Assembly: GCA_027922465.2 (NCBI GenBank)
Contig: BQMF02000237.1
Location: forward strand, 124,001-188,000
Reading direction: 5' to 3'
Origin: Turritopsis dohrnii
Taxonomy: Eukaryota > Cnidaria > Hydrozoa > Anthoathecata > Oceaniidae
DNA length: 64,000 bases
The position numbers and the translations under genes were made by a program. This document shows positions 11,517 through 21,999 of this stretch, piece by piece. The notes under the pieces are model-generated. The model did no database searches. It was not told where the DNA came from and saw only the letters and a program-made list of their open reading frames with translations. Positions within the stretch are counted from its first letter, which is position 1. Each line of letters starts with the position of its first letter.

Positions 11517-14039
11517 AACATCATTCAACTTCTGGACGAAGGTACAACAATCCAAAACTCGTTCTCAACTAATACACTGCCAAAATCTATCAAAAATATC
11601 TCAAAAAAATTCGTTACATATATGAAGAAAGGAAATGTCAACGGTGCAATGAAATTACTAACAAATAACATGAAAAATGGAGTTGTCCCACTTAATGACG
11701 AAACAATACAAATGCTGAAACAAAAACATCCTAAAGCATCAGCAAGCTCTTCTTCAGTGCTACTGCCAGATACTGTGAGAAAGGCGCACCCAATAAGATT
11801 TGAAAGCATTAACGCAGATTCCGTTAGGAGTGCAATACGTAAAACTAAAGGAGGTGCAGGACCATCAGGAATGGATGGAGACGGCTGGCGTAGAATCTTA
11901 ACGTCTAACAGTTTTGGAAAAAGCTCATCAGACCTATGTACAAGTATTGCAGAGGTAACAAAAAGATTGTGCACAGATGAAGAAGCTCCATACCTTGATG
12001 CCTTGCTAGCAAGTCGTCTTATTCCACTTGATAAGAACCCTGGAATACGACCAATAGGTGTCGGTGAAGTACTACGTCGAATAATTGGAAAAATTGTAGT
12101 GTCAACATTAAAAGAGGACATCATTAAGTCAGTTGGTCCCCTACAAACATGTGGAGGTCATGATGGAGGCTGTGAGGCTGCTGTCCACGCAATGCAAGAA
12201 ATATACCATACAGAGGAAGCTGAAGCTGTACTAATGATTGATGCAGCAAACGCCTTCAACACAGTTAACAGAAGCGTTTTTCTACATAACATCCAAGTCG
12301 TATGTCCAAGTCTCTCAATCTTCGTAACAAATTGTTATCTAAATCCTTCAAGACTGTTTGTGATCGGTGGGAAAGAAATTCTTTCCGAGGAGGGTACAAC
12401 GCAAGGAGATCCTGCATCAATGGCCATTTATGCAATAGCCATAATACCCCTAATCCTCCTTCTCCTAGAAGCAGTAACGAATGAAGATGAAAATGTTAAA
12501 TCAGCAGGTTATGCAGACGATCTATCAGCAGCTGGAAATATAAAATCAATTTTCGCATGGTGGATACATCTAAACAAAATAGGTCCAAAGTTTGGGTACC
12601 ATCCCCAAGAACATAAGTGTTTTTTAATTGTAAAAGATCAACATTTGGTCAGTGCAAAGCAGATATTTGGAAATACAAAGGTAAATATCACCACCGATGG
12701 TCAAAGGCACTTGGGGGCGGTTATTGGCTCTGAAGACTTTAAAAGAACGTTTGTTGAAAGAAAAATCAAAGAATGGCTAGACTGTCTTAGCACACTAACA
12801 GAAATCGCCAAATATGAACCACAAGCCGCCTATTCATGTTATGTGACGGGTATGCAGTCAAAGCTCACATACATCATGAGGACAATCCCAAACATAGCGA
12901 CTCAACTCTCTGAGGTAGATGCAGCAGTTCACAACTTATTCTTACCAGCAATTCTTGGAGGTCACAAATGCTCAGCATTAGAACGTGAGCTCATCTCATT
13001 ACCTGCCAAACTTGGTGGACTAGGTATACGTATCTTCTCCGAGGATTGCAATTATGAATATGAAAATTCAAATAAAATTACAGAAGCGCTTGTTAACCTC
13101 ATAAAAAATCAAATAGCATCTTTTGGTGGGGAAATCATAAGCAACAAAAAAGCAAAAAATGAAGTTCAAAAAGAACGAATAAAGAGAAACGAAATGAAGT
13201 TAGAAAGCATTAGAAAATTGATGAATGATGAGCAAAAGCGTCTGAATGATCTAAATCGCGAAGATGGTGCATCGCTTTGGCTTACTACACTACCGACTGA
13301 ATCAGAAGGATATTACCTCTCAAAACGCAAATTCTACGACCTACTTGCAATAAGGTATGGATGGAAATTATCACGAATACCCGAGACATGCGAATGCGGA
13401 ACGAAATTCACTATATCACATGCACTCTCATGTAAGAAGGGCGGATTCGTGTCACTGCGCCATAACGAGATTCGGAACTTAACAGCCATCCTATTAGACG
13501 AGGTGTGCAAAGACGTAACCATCGAACCCATGCTGCAACCATTAACAGGAGAAAATTTGAAACCAACAACAATTTGTACGAATGAAGCAAGATGTGATGT
13601 AAGTGGCAGAGGATTTTGGGAGAGAGGACAAGTGGCATTTTTCGACATAAGGGTATTCAACCCAACAGCTGCTCGGTACTCTAAACTCGTCCCTCAAAAG
13701 TCATATGAAATAAATGAGCGCGAAAAGAAGAAACACTACAACGAAAGGATAATGGAAGTAGAGCACGGAAGTTTCACTCCTTTGGTACTTTCTTGTACTG
13801 GAGGTATGGGGAGAGAGGCAAAGAAATTCTTCAACCGATTAGCCGAACTCATTAGTGAGAAAAGAAAAACTGAATACAGCATTACCATCACCTGGATCAG
13901 AAGAAAGATAAATTTTGCCATACTAAATGCCATGTGTTACTGCATACGTGGAAGCAGAGGATTGCGACAGGTCAAAACCAATATCACCAACCAAATCAAA
14001 GAAGATATAGAAACGAGCGAGTATTGCAATCGTATTTAA
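11517..14039 (+). CDS. Reverse transcriptase with CCHC motif and endonuclease
   Basis: This is the catalytic part of a non-LTR retrotransposon protein. It would nick the target and copy the element RNA into DNA. The frame is continuous with the preceding block after the TGA, and the first ATG is at 11622 (805 residues to TAA). Visible motifs are KGGAGPSGMDGDGWR near the start of the RT domain, motif A DAANAFNTVNR (GAT at 12240), GTTQGDPASM, and the catalytic YADD (about 12510-12521). Near the C-terminus come the CCHC motif CECGTKF...HALSC (about 13389-13433) and a PD-(D/E)XK-like pattern RCDV ... AFFDIRVF (about 13590-13655). The order RT-CCHC-nuclease is that of RLE-type elements. All catalytic residues are present. 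Related proteins are, from memory, abundant in cnidarians. Confidence 0.85.
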   Translation, partial: NIIQLLDEGTTIQNSFSTNTLPKSIKNISKKFVTYMKKGNVNGAMKLLTNNMKNGVVPLNDETIQMLKQKHPKASASSSSVLLPDTVRKAHPIRFESINADSVRSAIRKTKGGAGPSGMDGDGWRRILTSNSFGKSSSDLCTSIAEVTKRLCTDEEAPYLDALLASRLIPLDKNPGIRPIGVGEVLRRIIGKIVVSTLKEDIIKSVGPLQTCGGHDGGCEAAVHAMQEIYHTEEAEAVLMIDAANAFNTVNRSVFLHNIQVVCPSLSIFVTNCYLNPSRLFVIGGKEILSEEGTTQGDPASMAIYAIAIIPLILLLLEAVTNEDENVKSAGYADDLSAAGNIKSIFAWWIHLNKIGPKFGYHPQEHKCFLIVKDQHLVSAKQIFGNTKVNITTDGQRHLGAVIGSEDFKRTFVERKIKEWLDCLSTLTEIAKYEPQAAYSCYVTGMQSKLTYIMRTIPNIATQLSEVDAAVHNLFLPAILGGHKCSALERELISLPAKLGGLGIRIFSEDCNYEYENSNKITEALVNLIKNQIASFGGEIISNKKAKNEVQKERIKRNEMKLESIRKLMNDEQKRLNDLNREDGASLWLTTLPTESEGYYLSKRKFYDLLAIRYGWKLSRIPETCECGTKFTISHALSCKKGGFVSLRHNEIRNLTAILLDEVCKDVTIEPMLQPLTGENLKPTTICTNEARCDVSGRGFWERGQVAFFDIRVFNPTAARYSKLVPQKSYEINEREKKKHYNERIMEVEHGSFTPLVLSCTGGMGREAKKFFNRLAELISEKRKTEYSITITWIRRKINFAILNAMCYCIRGSRGLRQVKTNITNQIKEDIETSEYCNRI

Positions 14040-14144
14040 AATGATGGACTTTCTTAAAATTTAAATTGATTTTCTTAGTAATATTAATTATTTTTAAAAG
14101 TTGTTGTATGTATATTGATCACGAGGAATACAGAACAGATTAAG

Positions 14145-14160
14145 AAAAAAAAAAAAAAAA
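14145..14160 (+). other. Poly(A) tail of retrotransposon
   Basis: An uninterrupted run of A directly follows the 3' UTR, about 105 bases after the stop codon of the reverse transcriptase gene. Confidence 0.8.
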
Positions 14161-14860
14161 TTAATTCATTACATATAGTAGCTTACGGCAACTGACTACA
14201 ACGCATAACGTAAGAAATGTTTATATTCTTTTTTGTTATGTTTATATTTTATTTAAGCAGTTAAAACTTCTTACCAGAGGCCTAAAAAGATGTGAATCTT
14301 GTACTACCTGTTATTGCTTACAAAATAATACTCCTCAAAAGTTTTGGTAGATTTAACAGTACTATCAGAGGGGGTGAAGACGAGTCCAAAATATGTGTGT
14401 TTCAGAATATAAAAGATTCCACTCGTTTGAGTTTCAAAAGAATCTTTAAAAAAGAAAGAAAGCTTTGATAAAATGGAAACAGATTTTTTAAGCAATAAAA
14501 TAAGGCATATCACAATCACATGCACATGAAAACATGATAAATATGTGCACAATGTGTAAAAGTTCTGTGTCAATTCCGTAAAATGTTAAGTTTTGAAATA
14601 AGTTTAATTGACAGTGCAATATGAATATTGATGATGTGGTTTATATTTTGCGGAAATGTTTTTTTTGTTTGTTTGTTTTGTTTTTTGCGCCTGAAGTTAG
14701 AGCAGCTGTCCGAAGTTAGGATGATTGAAAGTAATCGTTTTTCACAAATGAGTGAAAATCAAAAAAACTGTTTAAAAATCTTATAAGTTAACTTTTTCCT
14801 GGACTTGTGAATACAATTTTGTGGGCAATTTGCATGGATTTACTTTTGTGAATATTGATA

Positions 14861-15255
14861 CAGTGTCGCATCCAGATCATTTATGGGGACATCGATTTTT
14901 AGCAGGGGGGTTCGGGTCAGCTGTGATGCTTCCGGAAGCTCCGACATTTTAGTACTTTCAAGAGGCGAAAAATCACTTAATTGTATGTTTTATAAAGTAC
15001 TTCAAATTTGGTTACGGATTGCATAATTTATAAGTTCACCAAAGAGAAGCTCTAAATTACTATTTAACAGACCGGACAAATTTAAACCATGCGAAATGTT
15101 ACGTTTGAACTAATTTGATATTGTTCTAAATTCTTTTTGTTTAATTTGTTCACAAATTTATGATTCAGATTTTTTCTTTTGGATATTTTTTGGGGACATT
15201 TTTGGGGCGCCCATAACGTTTCAACGTTATCTTTTTCGGTCTGGATGCGACCCTG
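14861..15255. mobile_element. hAT-like MITE, 5-bp duplication TGATA
   Basis: CAGTGTCGCATCCAGATC (from 14861) and GGTCTGGATGCGACCCTG (to 15255) are imperfect inverted ends. TGATA flanks both sides (14856-14860 and 15256-15260). The element is 395 bp with no coding capacity. The 5-bp duplication and CAGNG start are shared with the elements at 6583 and 55729. Confidence 0.8.
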
Positions 15256-16555
15256 TGATATTGAAAATCGTGCTAAAAAGTATATATTCTATTTTACTCA
15301 GTTGTTATCTATTGTGAATCCCATTTTCAACTTGAGCCAACTTTCCAACTAATGTGTGAATGTTTTCGTAGTAAAAAAGATATTTGCTTGACAACTTGCC
15401 AAATTTTTTTGCGGATTCAAATTTTAGCAAATTTAGTAGAAACCCTCTGGAAACACCTCCTTTTAAAGTAAATGAAAATATCCCCCAAAAACGATTGCCC
15501 AAAATCTAGCTGTATAACTAAAAACGAAATCTCACTGTAATTCAGTAACAAGGTGCCCAAATAAAACAAAATTTGATGTGACTGATGTGTCAGCAGTGTT
15601 CTCAGTATCAGCTTATATTACACTCATTTATTTATATTTTACTTATATTTATATCTGGGGCATGCATTGACTGTATAATTGAATACATGATTGACTCTTC
15701 TGAATATTCCCTTTGTAGAAAACTGTTAACTTTATTTTCTCACTACTGTCATTACAATTCATTATTTTTGAAACTGTCAACACTCTTAGGGGTATGTTAC
15801 ACACACAATTTCGATTAAGATTTACCCCGGGCTGAAGTTTCCCCCCAGGGCAGTCTTCAACCTGCCTAGGTGTAACCAACCCCTTAGACCACCTATGTCA
15901 GTAAAACGAAATAAATTTAAACAAGATTGTTTACTTTAGCCATGGCCTGTAGGGCCTCTTCCTGGAAGCCTGGAAAAATCCAGGAATACCTGGGGAATTT
16001 TATTCTGAAAACTCTGTCAACTTAAGATGAAATCTGAAATCCTATCTGAAATTATTAACAGTATTCTGTGGAATATCCTTGCATGATAATTGTTACTGCT
16101 TTTAACATCTATCAACTTATAATAGTATTCCAATCTTCTGTTTTTATCTATTTAGGTCAGTTGGAAGCACCATGAAATATCCATTTTCGGACTTGTCCAA
16201 TTTATCAAATTAATCTACCAGACATCCAGACCTCAGAATCGCCAGACCTTCTCAATCTTCATCCAAACTTACGAAACTTTATCAGACCTTAGCTAAACTA
16301 AATTTGACTTGAATCGGACCAAGACTCAGAACCAGATAATAACTGGTTTTGTCTACTGGTGACATCAGAATTGATCCGTGTGTCGTGGAAAAATAGGACC
16401 TGGGAGATTAAGATGCCCAAGTCGACGTTCCCGGGAAATTAAGAGTGATCTGGGAACTTAAGGCTCGTGAATCAAGTTTTTATCGAGAATCTAACCTGAA
16501 AGAACAAAATTCGAAAAGAAAAGGCATCGTATATAAAACGAAAGCTGCGTGTTTA
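15256..16555. other. Intergenic, nothing recognised
   Basis: No coding or repeat signature was supported. Short frames here lack domain features. Confidence 0.4.
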
Positions 16556-16559
16556 TTAA

Positions 16560-16784
16560 GCTTGGTTTCCAATAAAATTATTTTTGTTGCACAACGGTTG
16601 TGCAACCGTTTTTCAGAACTTTTGCACAACAAGCCTGAATGTTGTGCAACAAAAGATATGTTGTACAACACCTGTTGCAGAGATAGAAAAAAATCTATCT
16701 CTGCAACAATTTCCTACACTTGTTGCACAACAAAGTGCTGAAAAACGGTTGTGCAACAAAAATAATTCTATTGGAAACCAAGCT
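16560..16784. mobile_element. TTAA foldback MITE (TGTTGCACAAC modules)
   Basis: TTAA at 16556-16559 and 16785-16788 flank a 225-bp foldback. The outer arms GCTTGGTTTCCAATA and TATTGGAAACCAAGC are followed by AATTATTTTTGTTGCACAAC on both strands. The module GTTGTGCAAC occurs repeatedly in both orientations, and the centre is a short hairpin (AGATAG...CTATCT, about 16681-16703). The arms pair over about 60 bases with few mismatches. Confidence 0.85.
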
Positions 16785-16799
16785 TTAATGAACCCAAAC

Positions 16800-19700
16800 G
16801 AATTAAATTAAGGACGGAAGACGGATCTTACGAAAACTGCACAACGAGAGGACAAGGACATGAAGAGACAAGCACAGATTCAAAATTAGTTAAAAGTAGC
16901 TAGTGACTGCATGTGAAAATCGTTAATTCATTCTTTCAGAATAGTAAAAGAAAATCGTCAATAAAAATGGTTGTGTTGTTATACTCTTATTTGTTGCGTC
17001 CGTATATTACAAAGTAAGGATGGTAATGAAAATATTCCCCTCTGATGGTTGTTGAGAAACGAGTCTAGTTTTAAGACAGTTTCAGCTCAGAGATTTGAGT
17101 CGTTTAAACAGGAGCTGCTTTGTCTAGTGCGCTGATCTTCACGGCCTCTGGCGTCTTGTTTTTTTTTTGGAAATACTACTGGCCAAACTACTTTGTCCAA
17201 GTGACTAATTTTTTGGCCGACTATTTATTTTTGCCGACTTTTTTTTATAGATAAAGTTCTTGTAAAATCAGTTATTCTTTCCGTCTAGCTTGCACGTCAC
17301 AACGACAAAACCACCCTTTCACCCTTGAGTTAGTGTCAAATGAAAATGTGGCCTTCACGCATTCTATATTGTCACTTGTTCTTGTGGATATTTGTATGAT
17401 ATTTTTATGGCTACAGAATCACCAGAAACTATTTGCCTTCAAACAAAAGAAATATGCATGTGTGTGAGCTGAAACCATGAATACGTATTTCATGTCAAAA
17501 GAGCATATACATCAGAGCCAAAAGAAACAAGAGGACCCATAGGCCTTAAGGTTAGTGTGAACTGTATGCTCAGATGTCTAAAGATGATAATCACTTTGGA
17601 AAAGAAAAATGACTAGTTACAATGCAGTTTGATTAGTATCTGGTTAGCCCGTATTCGGTTGGTGAACAACATGCGAATCGCAAATGTAAATCCATTCGCC
17701 CAAAGCAGACATTAAAAACCTCTCGTGATAACCTCTGTAATGTTTTCACAAAGAAGTAAATCGTCGAATGAATAATAAGCGAAGAAGCCTGACATTGCAT
17801 ACAGATTAATTAACTCTGACATCGAGAACAAAAACGCAAATTTCTATGAGCCGAATAACGTATTACATGCGCATTTTTTTCTAATAGATTCATCGAACGG
17901 AAGTTGCCTTAACTAAATATCAAGGTAAACATTATCAAAGAAAACCTTGCGTTTTCACAGCAATCAACTAAATCCTTTCGAATTAAGCGGCACAAAATAT
18001 AAGACTTTATTAGACCAAACTCAAGGGATTGAAGAACTTGTTCGAAATAAAGAATGTTCGAATTAAGCGGCATTCGAATTAACGGATGTGTACTGTATTT
18101 TGCGTTTTGAACTTTTTGATTCAATACAAAAAAGGTATGCAAAATGTTCGTGTAGCAAACAAGAAAGAGACATCACTAACAACAGAATCGTAAGTTCATT
18201 TAAAGGGATGCTTCGAATTTGATGTAGAAGTTCTCCTCCTTGTATTAAATAAGGTCTGTTTTTCGTGAATAAATAAATGGTAAAATATCGAACATAGCGA
18301 AGTGATAATGCGCATTCACTTTTACGGTATAACGGTATCGGGCTTTCTTTTGTCCGGTATCACGGTATTTGGCGAAAACATTTGCCGGGATTACGCTATT
18401 TCATCTTCTGCCGGTGACGGTAAATCGTCTGTTTTTGTGCCGGTATTTCGGTGTTTATGTGCAAAAAAATTCGATATTTCGATATGGGATAGTCATATTC
18501 ACATGATCGTGATATAATGTCGATATTTAATGTTTTTATTCTACGTTTTTGCGTCAAAAAGAACTTTTTATGTCTGAAGTAACCTATTAGCATCATTTGT
18601 CGGAATGGCTCTATGGTCGTTTCCAAAGGATGTATTCCTTGTTGACTTCATAGTTTATTACAGTACTTTTTTTATAAATGTGTCAACTTACCAGCAGGCA
18701 ATAAATCTTCTTTGAGCGAGTCGTGTTAACGTTATAGAAATAGTTTCCATTGTCATGATTCTGACTGTACCATAACACTTCTGGAAGAAGTTGCTTTTTA
18801 CTTGCACACTTGACACACTCTTTTTTGTATTTCAAGCTAACGGTTTACCTGTTTTAAGCTCTACTGAGTACTTAACTAAATTTTGTCACATTCCTTTTTA
18901 TTATATTCAATGAACCTAAGAAGTTTGCGAGATAACCAAGATTCTCCTAAACAATTTACAACATTTTTCACAACATTTCACACTCAGTAAAATGGAAATT
19001 TCTAGTGAGAATTATTTCCCCAGTAACTGATTTAGAGGCCATTAGACTCTGAAAACCAAAATTTTATTCGTCGCCCAACCATGGCGACCTTTTTAGTCAA
19101 ATTATTTTTTTAGCCCACAATTCCCCCACCCCCTCACTTTGAAATCCATAGCGGAACTGCTTTTAAAATCAGATTAAATTTGACTTGAAATTAATAACTA
19201 TCATCAAATCATGCGACGATAGTCTTTTTGCAGGTGCATCGCTAATGTTTGTTTATAGTAATAGTTCCATAGCTTTTGATAGATTGTATATTATTAAGTA
19301 TCACATTTAACCATTTAATGGTAGACTTTTCAAGAATTATTTGTTTGTGTTTTGTATACATCTGGAATAAAATTGTTGCTAGGATGTGTTGATTACTTCC
19401 CAGCGAATTTAACAAGAACGCAGTATAACGAAGCAAAATTACGTTTTCAGGCTTTTGTTCTTTAATATTTTAACTGGAATATAAGTGGCATCGCACCCTT
19501 CGAGCAACGGGATCCACATACATAAGGTATGAACCTGTCTCAATAGTTTTTTGAATAATTGGCCTAATAAAAGAGCTGGTACCGGTATTCGGCTTCCTTT
19601 TTAGACGGTATGACGGTATTTGACCCAAAATTGTGACGTATCGATAATGCCGGATTACTCAAAAGCCAATGCTGAGCCCAAAGATCTCATTAAATCGTCA

Positions 19701-20600
19701 TCAAACAAAAAAAATTTTATTTTATTTTGCTTGAATGAGTCGTGTGCGATATATTTATACTATTAAACCACATAACATAGCACTCTAGAGCGAGTCGAAT
19801 CTTTAAAACTTTCTCGGCATAAGCCTCAACGAACAGCTGACTTGGAACGATCACATTCAAAGGTTTATTCCATGTCACCATATAAATACGCTTAGCTTTA
19901 CCATAGCGTTATTACGGTAACATACTATTTAACAATATCCCAATCTAACTGATTAAACGGATGTAGGCATAATATAAGAAAGAGTTGAAAGACAATCGCG
20001 CAAGCTCGACACTGCAACAGTCATAAAACAAATATCAGTTGTTGGAAACCTTGCTTCAGAAATGCCGTTATGACGTAAACATCACTTAACATCACTAACA
20101 GGAATGCAAATACAGTCGAACCTCAATAATTCGAACTTCCATAATTCGAACTCTCTCTAATTTCAACGAATTTCATGGTCCCTTTAACTATTGCTTCTTT
20201 GTAAATGAACCTCCGTAATTCGAAGTTTCCATATATCGAACGTTTTTTATTTTCGGTCCCTTGAGTGATCGAATTAGAAAGAGTTTAATGTCCGTCCGTT
20301 GGCGCTGATAGCTGCAATAGGTTGTGACAAACTGGTTGCCGTTGGTTACTAAATTGAGATAAGTATAAAAAACAGATAGAAGACGAAAAAATGCTTTTCG
20401 GTAAAACCTATTTTTGTGAAATCTACTTTTCGAGATATAAAAGCTATTATTGGAACAACTAGTCAGAGGTTATGTGGGAAGAATTTTAACAAGAAACCTT
20501 ATTAACACAGTCTCAAAAACTGAGGATCCATCCATTTACTTCGCTTTCTATTGATGATTTTGTTACAATGGGTAAAATCGTCAAATTCACTGCGATGAAA
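16800..20600. other. Gene-poor stretch with MITE fragments
   Basis: No host gene is supported. The end TTCGAATTAACGGATGTGTACTGTA (18080-18105) and internal TTCGAATTAAGCGGCA copies (17977, 18057) look like the right part of a TA-target, Tigger-type MITE. The block at about 20113-20285 (TACAGTCGAACCTCAATAAT with repeated AATTCGAA) looks like the left part of a related one. Two direct copies of a CGGTAT-rich block (18320-18430 and 19577-19660; GGTATNACGGTATTTG) belong to another unknown repeat. Confidence 0.45.
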
Positions 20601-20619
20601 AAAATTTTTATTAATACTT

Positions 20620-20905
20620 TTAAAAAGTGTGAATAGGGCTTAACTAAAAACAACATAAGCTATTACATACAAGGAAAAGAAAGGTGCGAATCGTAACCAT
20701 GGATACGCGATTTATATGACAGTTTTTTAAAAAAAGAATCTATTTATAAGAACGAAAGAAAAAAAACACAAACTTTTTCGAAAAAAATATAAGAAACAAA
20801 TTAAAAAATTTATCGGAAATACTATGTTTTAAAGTAACTACGTATCTACCTAAGCTAGCTACGAAGCATTTAAAAATTTTACCTTTTAAAAGTTTAACTA
20901 TGAGC
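20620..20905 (+). repeat. Direct repeat, copy 1 (pair with 22230-22560)
   Basis: AAAAGTGTGAATAGGGCTTAACTAAAAACAACA and GGTGCGAATCGTAACCATGGATAC recur at 22230-22560 in the same orientation with about 10-15% divergence and small indels. Shorter relatives of the CCATGGATACG block occur at 17473 and 42522. It is an internal segment of a dispersed family around the hairpin-ended elements. Confidence 0.65.
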
Positions 20906-20951
20906 CACTTCGATGAATTTTTGTATTTCTCAAGTTTGTTTCAAAGCTTTG

Positions 20952-21025
20952 CTTGGTCAGCTAGGATTATCTAGGATAAGCTAGGATAGGCTAGGAAGCT
21001 AGGGTAAGATAGGATCAGCTAGAGG
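20952..21025 (+). repeat. GCTAGGATNA minisatellite
   Basis: About seven units of a 10-bp motif (AGCTAGGATA with variants TCTAGGATA, GGCTAGGA, GCTAGGGTA) lie in tandem. Confidence 0.75.
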
Positions 21026-21999
21026 CTTGCTGACAAACCTCACACAGACTTCACTTTTACTCCGATGTACCCAGATATAAGCCTACAATTATGCAAATGG
21101 GAAGATAAAAAAGCACTAAGAAGAAAGCTTACCAAAAGATAGAAGTTTCAAATACCGATGTTAGAAAAGAAAGTTTTTGATTTCTGTATTACCGCAATTA
21201 CAACCAGTTGCCAGAAGTTTCTCGTGGAAGAAACTTCGTGCTACGAAAAAATGGCTTTACGCATAGATGTAATGAATCCATGTAGGCTTACGCACGAAAT
21301 TTCAAAAAACCGCTAGGTTTGGACAGCAGGAAAAAAAAAACAAGATGCCTTTACAGGCATAAGGATTTCTGCAAAATCAGCTGAATTATGAAAAAAGAAA
21401 GACTATGACGTTCTTGAAATTTAGGAAAGGTTGAATCATTTCCACAATATATATTAAATTTCTTGTCAATCTTCTTAACAGAATTACTAAATCACAAGCA
21501 CAAAAAGTAAATCATAGATTTTGATCATGCAAAATACATCCATACATAACTGAAAACCAAAATTTGTGCTTTAGTTTGATTAACAATATGTCATTGCCAT
21601 ATTGTTAATTTACAAACATGCAGTACCTGAACTAAATTTCATTAAAAGATTATAAAATTTTATACAGAAACCTAAAAAAGTTAAATTTTTAATTACGCAT
21701 ACACCCCAGAGCATTATGAAAGTATAACTGACACAATACGAAACGTACGTAACTGCATATAAACTTAATGAACAAAATAACATTAAATTAAATACAGTGT
21801 GTCCACCAGAAAGTGGGCACCTTATTTAAAACACAAATAACTTTTCGAATTTTCAACAATACAATGCGATTTTTATACCGTTGGAAAGAGCATTTTTTGA
21901 GCTTTCCAAAAATATAAGTTGTTATTTATAAAAAATTTTATTTTAAAGAATATTAAGTATTTTTTGTTTCGACACGGTTGTTAATTTTGTAATGATCAA

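Larger units (their letters stand above)
10986..14160 (+). mobile_element. RLE-type non-LTR retrotransposon (R2/HERO-like)
   Basis: The element has a single long frame from 10986 to 14039, interrupted only by TGA at 14 codons or so before the next block (11514-11516). A 3' UTR and a poly(A) run at 14145-14160 follow, marking the RNA-derived 3' end. The protein has an N-terminal Cys/His motif, a reverse transcriptase, a CCHC motif and an endonuclease-like tail, the order of the R2/NeSL/HERO group. The 5' end is not defined, and an open frame in the same register at 10782-10982 may be its upstream part. No target duplication was identified. Low decay suggests a fairly recent insertion. Confidence 0.8.
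10007..17258. mobile_element. Large region bounded by GTCGG-rich inverted repeats
   Basis: The left end at 10007 (AACTTTATC, then AAAAAAAGTCGGCAAAAA, then AAGTCACT) and the right end read inward from 17258 on the opposite strand (AACTTTATC, AAAAAAAAGTCGGCAAAAA, TTAGTCACTTGG) match over about 50 bases with indels. The left side carries repeated TTTTTACCGAC/GCCGACTTTTTT modules to about 10165, as subterminal transposase sites often do. No target duplication is clear and no DDE transposase is visible. Inside lie the retrotransposon and two MITEs. It may be one 7.25-kb composite or two separate insertions of the same family in opposite orientation. Confidence 0.45.
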
